Shown here piece by piece: positions 43,141-50,472 of a stretch of DNA of 63,776 bases. How positions within the stretch are numbered: the first letter of the stretch is position 1; every line of letters begins with the position of its first letter. A program made the translations under genes and the position numbers. The stretch covers positions 1 to 63,776 of the forward strand of contig CAZFLM010000034.1 of assembly GCA_964519955.1 (NCBI GenBank), in the 5' to 3' direction. A model generated the notes under the pieces. It was not told where the DNA came from. It saw only the letters and a program-made list of their open reading frames with translations, and did not search any database. Source of the DNA: CAZFLM01 sp964519955 (lineage in GTDB: Bacteria > Armatimonadota > Chthonomonadetes > Chthonomonadales > CAJBBX01).

Positions 43141-44924
43141 AGCGCGCCATCACCATCGTCGTTGTGGTCGCCATCCTGCTCGGCGGCGGGTTCTGGCTGA
43201 AGGGCCGCATGGGCGCCAAGCCGGCGAACGGCCAGACCAAGTTCAAGGTATCGCAGGTCGAGACGGGAACCGTCAAGAAGACGGTGTCGGCGACCGGGAC
43301 CATTCAGCCCTACACGACAGTCGACATCAAGTCCAAGGCCGGCGGGCGCGTCGTCAAGATGCACGTGGATGTCGGCACAGTGGTCCACAAGAACGACATC
43401 ATCTGCGAGATCGACCCAGCGGACACGCAGCTCTCCGTAGATCAGGCGCAGGCGGACATCGACTCTGCCAGGGCGCGCCAGCGGAGCAGCGAGCAGACCT
43501 GGAAGCTCGGGCTGCGGCAGAGCGAGTTGGCCGTGCAGACCGCTGAGACCACTCTCGCCTCCAACAAGGCCAGCCTGGCGGCGGCCAACGCACGCCTGAC
43601 CACGGCCGACAAGCAGCGCAGCGCGCAGCCTCGCCTCACCTCGGCCTCCATCGAGAGCGCCCGCGCCAACTACGACAGCGCGCAGAAGCAACTCACGCAG
43701 TTGGTGGAGGCGACGCACCCGCAGGGGCGCGCGTCCGCCGAAGCCTCTCTCGCCGAGTCCAAGGCCAACCTGGTCAACTCGGAGAAGAACCTGGCCCGGC
43801 AGCGCACCTTGCTGCAGAAGGGCTTCGTCTCGCAGCAGGTGGTGGACCAGGCGTTGGCCAGCCGCGACGTGCAGGCCGCTCAGGTGGCCGCGGCACAGCG
43901 CAAGATGGACACCATCGACCGCGAGCAGAAGGCTGAGGAAGCGGCCCAGCGATCGCGCGTGGCGCAGGCCAAGGCGCAGATGGAGAACGCCGAGGCGCAG
44001 TCGGTGGACGTGGACGTTCGCGAGCAGTCGTACCAGGAAGCCCGCGCCTCGGTTGCGCAGTACAAGCAGCAGGTGGCCAACGCGGAGAGGGCGCTCGATC
44101 TGGCGAAGGCGAACCTGGCGAACAACGACATCCGGCGCCAGGACATCTTCACCGCCAACGCGACGAAGGCCCGCGCTCAGGCGGCCTTGACGAACGCGCA
44201 GAAGACCCTCGACCAGACGGTCGTGCGAGCGCCCTGCGACGGCGTGGTGCTGACGAAGTACGTCGAGGAAGGCACGATCATCTCGTCGGCCCTTTCGTTC
44301 GCGGCGACGGGCAACAACATCGTGCAGCTCGGCGACACGACGAAGCTCTACGTGGACGTGACGGTGGACGAGACCGACATCGCGAACGTCGACGTGGATC
44401 AGGACGTGGACGTCACCGTCGACGCATACCCCTCCGTTCCGCTTCAGGGCAAGGTGTCGCGGATCGACCCGCAGGCCAAGCTGGAGAACAACGTCACCGA
44501 CGTGCACGTGCGGGTTGAGCTGGACAGCGGCGAGCAGGCATTCCAGCTCCTGATGCCGGGGATGAACGCGACGTGTGAGTTCGTCAACGCGCGGAAGGCG
44601 GACGTGGTCATGGTGCCGACCGAGGCGGTTCGCACGGACGACAAGGGGCGCTACATCGAGACGGCCAGCGGCGGCACCCCTGCCCCACCCGATCCCAAGA
44701 CGGGCGCGGCGGCCGATCCGAGCATGAAGGTCGGTGTGAAGACAAAGAAGCTCTACGACGAGGCCGAGATCAAGCTGGGGCTCGAAGGGAACGACAGCGT
44801 CGAGGTCGAGCGAGGGCTCAAGGCTGGCGACTCGATCGTGACTCAGCGGATCGAGCCGGTCGAGGAGCAGGCCGGCGGGGCGTTCGGCGGCATGCAGATG
44901 GGCCCGCGCGGCGGCCGAAGGTAG
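43137..44924 (+). CDS. Periplasmic adaptor subunit, MacA/HlyD family
   Basis: A 595-residue membrane-fusion protein. GTG 43137 overlaps the TolC stop. An N-terminal anchor (ITIVVVVAILLGGGFWL) precedes a barrel-sandwich lipoyl half-motif (TIQPYTTVDIKSKAGGRVVK), then a very long coiled-coil hairpin (about 110-345, rich in Ala/Gln), the second lipoyl half (VVRAPCDGVVLTKYVEEGT) and a beta-barrel (VTVDETDIANVDVDQDVDV). The coiled coil is longer than in E. coli MacA (371 residues in total), implying an extended periplasmic tunnel. The C-terminus is Gly/Met-rich. Confidence 0.9.
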   Translation: MKRAITIVVVVAILLGGGFWLKGRMGAKPANGQTKFKVSQVETGTVKKTVSATGTIQPYTTVDIKSKAGGRVVKMHVDVGTVVHKNDIICEIDPADTQLSVDQAQADIDSARARQRSSEQTWKLGLRQSELAVQTAETTLASNKASLAAANARLTTADKQRSAQPRLTSASIESARANYDSAQKQLTQLVEATHPQGRASAEASLAESKANLVNSEKNLARQRTLLQKGFVSQQVVDQALASRDVQAAQVAAAQRKMDTIDREQKAEEAAQRSRVAQAKAQMENAEAQSVDVDVREQSYQEARASVAQYKQQVANAERALDLAKANLANNDIRRQDIFTANATKARAQAALTNAQKTLDQTVVRAPCDGVVLTKYVEEGTIISSALSFAATGNNIVQLGDTTKLYVDVTVDETDIANVDVDQDVDVTVDAYPSVPLQGKVSRIDPQAKLENNVTDVHVRVELDSGEQAFQLLMPGMNATCEFVNARKADVVMVPTEAVRTDDKGRYIETASGGTPAPPDPKTGAAADPSMKVGVKTKKLYDEAEIKLGLEGNDSVEVERGLKAGDSIVTQRIEPVEEQAGGAFGGMQMGPRGGRR

Positions 44925-44930
44925 GGCGGC

Positions 44931-46136
44931 ATGGTCTCGCTCACGACGGCCCTCAGGGGTCTGGCGGCTAACAAGCTCCGCTCGGTGCTGACGATGCTCG
45001 GCATCATCATCGGCGTCGGCGCCGTCATCTTCGCCATCGGCATGACGCAGGGCTCGAAGGCGGCGCTGGCCGAGAGCATCCAGAAGCTCGGCAGCAACGT
45101 CATCACGGTGTTCCCTGGCCAGCGACGATCGGGCGGCGCGAACATGGGCTTCGGCAGCATGAACACGATGAAGCTCGAAGACGCCGCCGCGATCCTGCGG
45201 GGGTGCCCGTCGGTCGGCAAGGTATCGCCCGCGGTGAACCGCTCGGCGGCGGTGAAGTACTCGAACAAGAACACCACGACGACGGTATACGGCACGGGTG
45301 AGGACTACCCTGTCATCAACAACCACTACATCCGTGAGGGGAAGTACTTCACGGCTTCGGACGTGAAGTCCCTCCGCCGGGTGTGCATTCTGGGGAGCAC
45401 GACCTGGAAGGACCTGTTCGATCAGCAGTCACCCGTGGGCAAGACGATCCGGGTGAAGAACATCAGCTTCCTGGTCATCGGCGTGTTCAACGAGAAGGGC
45501 GGGATGGGTTTCCGCAACCCGGACGACGGCGTATACGTACCCGTTACGTGCGCGATGCGCCGCCTGTTCGGCATGGAGAACATCCAGACGATCACCGCCC
45601 AGGCGCGCGACGAGACACTGATGATCCAGGCGCAGGACGAGATGGACACGGTTCTGCGCAAGCGCCACAAGATCCCGACCGGCGGCACGGCGGACTACAT
45701 GATGTTCAACCAGGCCGACCTGTCGGAGACGCAGGGCGAGCAGCAGGACAACATCTCGTTCATCGTGTTCATCATGGGTGTGCTGTCCCTGGTAGTCGGC
45801 GGCATCGGCATCATGAACATCATGCTGGTGTCCGTCACGGAGCGTACGCGGGAGATCGGCATTCGCAAGGCGATCGGGGCGAAGCGGCGGAACATCCTGA
45901 CGCAGTTCATGCTCGAAGCGATGATCCTATCGGTCTCCGGCGGCGCCATGGGCATCCCGGCGGGCATTCTGGTGGCGAACACGCTGGGCGAGCTGAAGCA
46001 GTGGCGGATCATCCACGCGCCCGCGACCATTCTGTTCGCGTTCGCCTTCTCGGCGATCGTGGGCATCTTCTTCGGGCTGTACCCGGCGTTCAAGGCCTCG
46101 AAGCTCGACCCGATCGAGGCGCTCAGATACGAGTAG
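44931..46136 (+). CDS. ABC transporter permease, MacB/FtsX family
   Basis: A 401-residue permease with the MacB-type layout: one N-terminal helix (LRSVLTMLGIIIGVGAVIFA), a large periplasmic domain (about 45-275, with KVSPAVNRSAAVKYSN and FLVIGVFNEKGGMGF) and three C-terminal helices, including IVFIMGVLSLVVGGIGIMNI and the FtsX signature TERTREIGIRKAIGAKRRNI. The MacB ATPase domain is not fused; it is encoded separately at 46821. It should couple ATP hydrolysis to mechanotransmission through MacA and TolC. Confidence 0.93.
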   Translation: MVSLTTALRGLAANKLRSVLTMLGIIIGVGAVIFAIGMTQGSKAALAESIQKLGSNVITVFPGQRRSGGANMGFGSMNTMKLEDAAAILRGCPSVGKVSPAVNRSAAVKYSNKNTTTTVYGTGEDYPVINNHYIREGKYFTASDVKSLRRVCILGSTTWKDLFDQQSPVGKTIRVKNISFLVIGVFNEKGGMGFRNPDDGVYVPVTCAMRRLFGMENIQTITAQARDETLMIQAQDEMDTVLRKRHKIPTGGTADYMMFNQADLSETQGEQQDNISFIVFIMGVLSLVVGGIGIMNIMLVSVTERTREIGIRKAIGAKRRNILTQFMLEAMILSVSGGAMGIPAGILVANTLGELKQWRIIHAPATILFAFAFSAIVGIFFGLYPAFKASKLDPIEALRYE

Positions 46137-46165
46137 GCGGCGCACCGCCTGCATAGGAGGAACGG

Positions 46166-46765
46166 ATGAACAGACGCATCGCTCTCGGGCTGGCCGTCGT
46201 GCTGGCAACGACTCTGGCCTCCACGGCGCTGGCCCAGGGCCCGGGGAACCTGCCGCCGGAGCTTCAGGCGAAGTTCCAGGCGTGGCGCCGGTTCAACGAC
46301 AACAACAAGAACCTGCGGCGGCTCGGGCAGACGCTCTGGGCGTTCAAGGAACTGGAGAAGGACCCCAAGACCAAGTTCACCAAGGCGCAGGCGCAGGACA
46401 TCCTGAAGGTCTACAAGGCGTGGCGCGGCAAGCCTGCGCTCACGGACGATCAGGCGCGGAGCATCAACAAGGACCTCACGAAGTCGCTGACCAAGCAGCA
46501 GATCAAGGTGCTCGCGACGGCGGCGGACGTGACTCGCGGCGGGCGCGGCTTCGGCGGCGGCGCGCGGCCGGCCGGCGGCGGCCCTGGCGGCATGGGGCGC
46601 GCGGGCCAGGGCATGATGAACCCGGCCAACTTCCCGGATCCCAAGCCGTACAACCCGCTCAACCCGGACACCTCGCCGTTCAAGGCGGTGAGCCCGGACC
46701 GGCACAAGCAGATGGCCCAGCAGATGGCCGAGTTGGTGAAGGCGCTCGAGGCGCGCGCGAAGTAA
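46166..46765 (+). CDS. Exported LTXXQ-motif (Spy/CpxP-like) protein
   Basis: A 199-residue protein with AGGAGG before the start and a signal peptide (MNRRIALGLAVVLATTLAST). The helical region has three LTXXQ-type motifs: FTKAQ (71-75), LTDDQ (92-96) and LTKQQ (108-112). Such motifs mark Spy/CpxP-type periplasmic chaperones and sensors. A Gly/Met-rich stretch (GGGPGGMGRAGQGMMNPANF) follows and could bind metal. Its position between the permease and ATPase genes suggests a role as substrate, chaperone or regulator of this exporter. Function is inferred. Confidence 0.75.
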   Translation: MNRRIALGLAVVLATTLASTALAQGPGNLPPELQAKFQAWRRFNDNNKNLRRLGQTLWAFKELEKDPKTKFTKAQAQDILKVYKAWRGKPALTDDQARSINKDLTKSLTKQQIKVLATAADVTRGGRGFGGGARPAGGGPGGMGRAGQGMMNPANFPDPKPYNPLNPDTSPFKAVSPDRHKQMAQQMAELVKALEARAK

Positions 46766-46820
46766 GTCGGGCCGCACGGCCGACGGTTCAGCCAGCACAC
46801 GCAGCGGAGGAGCAAGGCGG

Positions 46821-47561
46821 ATGGCGCAGCCCCTGATCGAGGTCGCGGACCTCAGCAAGACCTACCGGATGGGCAAGGTGGAGGTGCGTGCCCTCCGGCA
46901 CGTGTCGCTCACCGTGGAGCCGGGCGAGTTCGTGGCCATCATGGGTCCGTCCGGATCGGGCAAGTCGACGTTCATGAACCTCATCGGCTGCCTGGACAAG
47001 CCCAGCAGCGGGTCGTACAAGCTCGACGGGCAGGAAGTCGCGCGACTGAACGACAACCAGCTCGCCGAGATCAGGAACCGCAAGATCGGCTTCGTCTTCC
47101 AGACGTTCAACCTGCTCCCCCGCACGTCGGCCATCCGGCAGGTCGAGCTGCCCATGCTCTACAGCGGCACGCGCAACCGGGAGCAGGTAGCGAAGCACCG
47201 CCTGACGCAGGTGGGTCTGGGCGACCGGATGCACCACAAGCCGAACGAGCTGTCCGGCGGCCAGCAGCAACGCGTGGCCATTGCGCGGGCGCTGGTGAAC
47301 GACCCGCCGATCGTGTTCGGCGACGAGCCCACGGGCAACCTCGACACGCGCACGGGCGAAGAGATCATGGCAATCTTCCAGCGCCTCAACCGCGAGGGGA
47401 AGACGGTGGTGATCGTCACGCACGAGCAGGACATCGCGGAGCACGCCAAGCGCATCATCCGCTTCAAGGACGGGCACCTGGTGCTGGACGAAAAGGTGGA
47501 GAAGCAGCGCGACGCCGAGGCGACTCTGGCCGCGATGGTGCCGGAAGACGAAGAAGAGTAG
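46821..47561 (+). CDS. ABC transporter ATP-binding protein, MacB/LolD type
   Basis: A 246-residue ATPase. Walker A is GPSGSGKSTFMNLIG, the signature is LSGGQQQRVAIARAL, Walker B is PIVFGDEPTGNLD, and the switch His lies in VIVTHEQD. The MacB/LolD/FtsE subfamily is shown by FQTFNLLPRTSAIRQVELPM. It pairs with the permease at 44931. It is the last gene of the operon, followed by a strong terminator. Confidence 0.95.
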   Translation: MAQPLIEVADLSKTYRMGKVEVRALRHVSLTVEPGEFVAIMGPSGSGKSTFMNLIGCLDKPSSGSYKLDGQEVARLNDNQLAEIRNRKIGFVFQTFNLLPRTSAIRQVELPMLYSGTRNREQVAKHRLTQVGLGDRMHHKPNELSGGQQQRVAIARALVNDPPIVFGDEPTGNLDTRTGEEIMAIFQRLNREGKTVVIVTHEQDIAEHAKRIIRFKDGHLVLDEKVEKQRDAEATLAAMVPEDEEE

Positions 47562-47588
47562 CGCCGCTCGGAACCCGCACGTACGAGG

Positions 47589-47628
47589 GGGCCGCCGCCG
47601 GGACGAGAGCCCGGGTGGCGGCCCTTTT
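47589..47628 (+). terminator. Terminator of the export operon
   Basis: GGGCCGCC (47589-47596) and GGCGGCCC (47617-47624), with an inner CCGGG/CCCGGG pairing, followed directly by TTTT (47625-47628). Confidence 0.85.
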
Positions 47629-47657
47629 CGCTGCGCGGACCGGAGGGCGACGGCGAC

Positions 47658-49532
47658 CTACCCCGGCCTTCGGCCACCCCTCCCGAATCGGGAAGGGGCG
47701 TTGAGAGACTTGGGTGCGGTGATGATGTCAAGGGGGCCGAGGTCGACCGTTTTGGAGGCGTAGCCGACCACAGCCGATCCGTTGGTGCGGCTTGCGGCGC
47801 GGAGGGCGTACCTTGTGGCAGTGTTCCCGCCCGGGATGCGTATCAGCGTGCGGTATGAGCCGGCGGCGACGTGGTCGAGGCGGAACCGGCCCTGCTCATC
47901 GGTGGTGGCCGCCGGCGAGACGGTTCGCATCGCGAAGGGCGGCACCGTCGTGCCCTCGGCGAGGAGGCCCGTGGAAGTGGCCAGCGTCTCTCCGCGGACG
48001 AGCCCCACCCGCGCCCCGACGAGCTGCTTGCCGTCCAGCAGCACGCGGCCGGACACGACGCCATCGAGGAACGTGGTCCGCTGCGCGATGCGACCCTCGA
48101 TGCGCGACTCGGCCACGCGCGCCAACCGGTACCACTGCGTGGCTTCTGGCCGCATGCCGAGGCGCGCGAGGAGATCGGCCGCCAGCAGGCGCGACTCGCT
48201 GTCGCGGTAGCGGAACGCGCGCTCGTCCGCAAGCCGCGCGGCGTAGTCCCTGGCGGTCTGGGAAGCGGCGCACGTCGCGAGCTTGTCGATGAAGAGCCGC
48301 ACGTACGTCGGATCGGGGCAGTTGGCGATCTTCAGCCAGCAATAGCGGAGGTAGTCCTCGTCGTTCCAGTCCAGGGCCGCCGCGTCCATCAGGGTGGCGA
48401 AGGCAGGGGGCGCCACAGTCGTGCGGAACTGGCGGCTGCGCAGGTACGTTTCGACGCGGCCCGCCGTCTCGCGGCCCAACTCCAGGCCGGAGACGCTCTG
48501 GCGCTCCGCCCGCAGCGCGTCCAGGCGGCCCTCCCCCACCATGAGGAGCGGATCGGAACCGGCTGAGCGGACAGGCACGCTCGTGTGGTTGGAGAGTGCC
48601 ACCCCCGGCTCCATGCGCCCGCTGAAGTCGTAACGCATCACCATCGTGCCGGGGACGTAGACCCAGCCGAGCCACAGGACGCACAGGCACAGAGCGAACC
48701 ACCCGGTCGTGGCGAGCCATCTGCGAGTGGCCGGTAGCTGCGGAGTCGCCAACGCGAAGCACGCACCGGCGGCCGCGAGGGCGTTGAAGCTCGACAGCCC
48801 GACCGAGAGGGCCACGATCTGCCACCAGGCCCCCTCCCCGATGGCCGCCATCTGGCCCTGCCATTGGAACAGGACGTCGGGAGGGTTGAACGGTGCGAGG
48901 CGCGCACAGAGGCCGGCGATGGCGCCTGCCGCGGCTCCGCGAGCGAGGAGGGAGCGGAGGACGCGGCGGTCGGACGGCCAGAAGTAGTTGCCGCTGTCGA
49001 AGTCGCCGGCTACCCCGTCTCGGCCGAACAGCACCCACACCGACGCCCCGGTCGCGGCGGCCTGGAGCACATAGGCGGCGACCGGGTGCGGCACCACGAG
49101 CGCGATGAGCCACCAGACGAGCGCGAGGGGCAGAAACGCTGCGACGGCGATGACGAACGCCTTGATGAGCGGCGCCGTGTGCATGTAGGTGCGCGTCAGG
49201 ATCCGGGTGTCCCAGTCCACCCCCGTGGTGAGGCGGAACGTGGGGTTCAGGGCGCGCACGAGGACGTAGGCAAGGATGGCGTACAGGCAGATCTCGAGGC
49301 CGAGAACGGCGGCGAGCGGCAGGCGGCCGACGGCGAGGACGAGGTTGACGGTGCGCGGCGACCAGTAGAGCGCGGCAGGCGTCGGCAGGCCGTCGACCAT
49401 GGGCTGGGCAGCCGAGTCGGAGCCGCCCATGAAGAGCGTGACCACGGTTAGCACCGCGAGGGGCTGGAACGCCAGCGCGGCGAACACGGCGGCTGCAGTC
49501 AGGATTGGGCCCAGCGCACGGAATCGCGTCAC
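47658..49532 (-). CDS. Polytopic membrane protein with a C-terminal helical and beta-sandwich part
   Basis: A 624-residue protein; GTG 49532 (TRFRALGPILTAA) is the most plausible start. About eight hydrophobic helices fill residues 1-320: an N-terminal group (AAVFAALAFQPLAVLTVVTL), a Yip1-like block (LIKAFVIAVAAFLPLALVWW) and GWFALCLCVLWLGWVYV. Residues 325-520 are soluble and helical (RYCWLKIANCPDPTYVRLF), like tetratricopeptide-type scaffolds. Residues 530-610 look like a carboxypeptidase-regulatory-type sandwich (VSGRVLLDGKQLVGARVGLV). No enzyme motif was found and the role is unknown. Confidence 0.72.
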   Translation of the reverse strand: MTRFRALGPILTAAAVFAALAFQPLAVLTVVTLFMGGSDSAAQPMVDGLPTPAALYWSPRTVNLVLAVGRLPLAAVLGLEICLYAILAYVLVRALNPTFRLTTGVDWDTRILTRTYMHTAPLIKAFVIAVAAFLPLALVWWLIALVVPHPVAAYVLQAAATGASVWVLFGRDGVAGDFDSGNYFWPSDRRVLRSLLARGAAAGAIAGLCARLAPFNPPDVLFQWQGQMAAIGEGAWWQIVALSVGLSSFNALAAAGACFALATPQLPATRRWLATTGWFALCLCVLWLGWVYVPGTMVMRYDFSGRMEPGVALSNHTSVPVRSAGSDPLLMVGEGRLDALRAERQSVSGLELGRETAGRVETYLRSRQFRTTVAPPAFATLMDAAALDWNDEDYLRYCWLKIANCPDPTYVRLFIDKLATCAASQTARDYAARLADERAFRYRDSESRLLAADLLARLGMRPEATQWYRLARVAESRIEGRIAQRTTFLDGVVSGRVLLDGKQLVGARVGLVRGETLATSTGLLAEGTTVPPFAMRTVSPAATTDEQGRFRLDHVAAGSYRTLIRIPGGNTATRYALRAASRTNGSAVVGYASKTVDLGPLDIITAPKSLNAPSRFGRGGRRPG

Positions 49533-49617
49533 GGGCGGCACCCCGGACAGCCTAGTGTTCGGATCAAGACGTTCTCCAGGTTCGGCGGCGCGGGCCAGGA
49601 CGCAGCAAGCAGCGTCC

Positions 49618-50274
49618 CTACTCGGGCAGGTCGCTCTCCGAGGCGGCGCCGCGGGAGAGGCCGGCGAGCAGGAAGTCGCGGGCCTCGATGGCGGCGCGGG
49701 CGGCCAGGATGTAGCAGGACGTGTCCAGCCGCTCCAGGGCGTCGTACGCGTCGTCGATGGTGCGCCCGGCCACCGCGATGCCGTGGTACGGGATGAGGCA
49801 GGCGATGGCGTGCTTGGCGAGCAGGTGCTCCTTGCGTTTGAGCGTGGCGACCACCGTCTCGGCCAACTCCATCGAGTGCGCGGGGGTCTCGTCGGCAAGC
49901 TCCACCACGCCGTACTTCTCCGTCTGCTCGCTGGTGGGCGGGATGGGGCGGCGCATGCTGGCGAACACCAGGATGTTGGTCGCGTGGGCGTGGCAGATGC
50001 CGGTGGCTTCTGGGAACTCGCGGTAGATGGCCACATGCATCCGGGTCTCCCGCGAGGGCTCCCCTGCCCCGGCCAACTGGTTGCCATCCATGTCGAGGAC
50101 CACGATCTCTGCGGGCTGCAGGCGCCATCGCCGGCGGCTGCCGGAGAAGCGCGGCGTGCAGTAGATGCGGCCATCGTGGCGCAGGCTGAAGTTGCCCCCG
50201 GCGCTGTCGAGCAGGCGGCGCTCATAGGCGAGGCGGGCAATGTCACAGAGATGGCGTCGGGGGTCGTCGATCAT
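49618..50274 (-). CDS. Class II aldolase/adducin-family protein
   Basis: A 218-residue Zn-dependent aldolase of the fuculose-1-phosphate aldolase family. GNFSLRHDGRIYCTP holds the phosphate-binding region. The catalytic Glu is in SRETRMHVAIYRE, and the zinc ligands are HAHATN and the His of IPYHGIAVAG. The substrate may be L-fuculose-1-phosphate, L-rhamnulose-1-phosphate or a nucleoside-derived methylthioribulose; the sequence alone does not decide. With rhaA elsewhere in the window, a deoxysugar role is attractive but unproven. It has its own promoter. Confidence 0.88.
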   Translation of the reverse strand: MIDDPRRHLCDIARLAYERRLLDSAGGNFSLRHDGRIYCTPRFSGSRRRWRLQPAEIVVLDMDGNQLAGAGEPSRETRMHVAIYREFPEATGICHAHATNILVFASMRRPIPPTSEQTEKYGVVELADETPAHSMELAETVVATLKRKEHLLAKHAIACLIPYHGIAVAGRTIDDAYDALERLDTSCYILAARAAIEARDFLLAGLSRGAASESDLPE

Positions 50275-50310
50275 GGGTAGGCTCGCAGTGGCGGGGCTTC
50301 CGCGCAGCCC

Positions 50311-50339
50311 ATTCTAGCATGGGCGCGCGCGGCGGTCAA
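50311..50339 (-). promoter_or_regulatory. Promoter of the class II aldolase gene
   Basis: TTGACC (50339-50334), 17 bases, TAGAAT (50316-50311) on the minus strand. The predicted leader is about 30 bases. Confidence 0.7.
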
Positions 50340-50351
50340 CGGCGCAAAGCA

Positions 50352-50396
50352 AGACGCGCTCGGGGCGGGGTGATGGGACCCTCTCCGAGCGCGTCT
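50352..50396 (-). terminator. Terminator after the YfhO-like gene
   Basis: AGACGCGCTCGG (50352-50363) pairs perfectly with CCGAGCGCGTCT (50385-50396), loop 21 bases. On the minus strand CTTGCTTTG follows. It lies 77 bases past the stop at 50473. Confidence 0.7.
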
Positions 50397-50472
50397 CTAC
50401 CCTAACCGCGGGATCCGCCTGACGGCTCCCCCGGCGCGGGCACAGTGAAGTATCGGCGCGCGGGGCCTGCTT

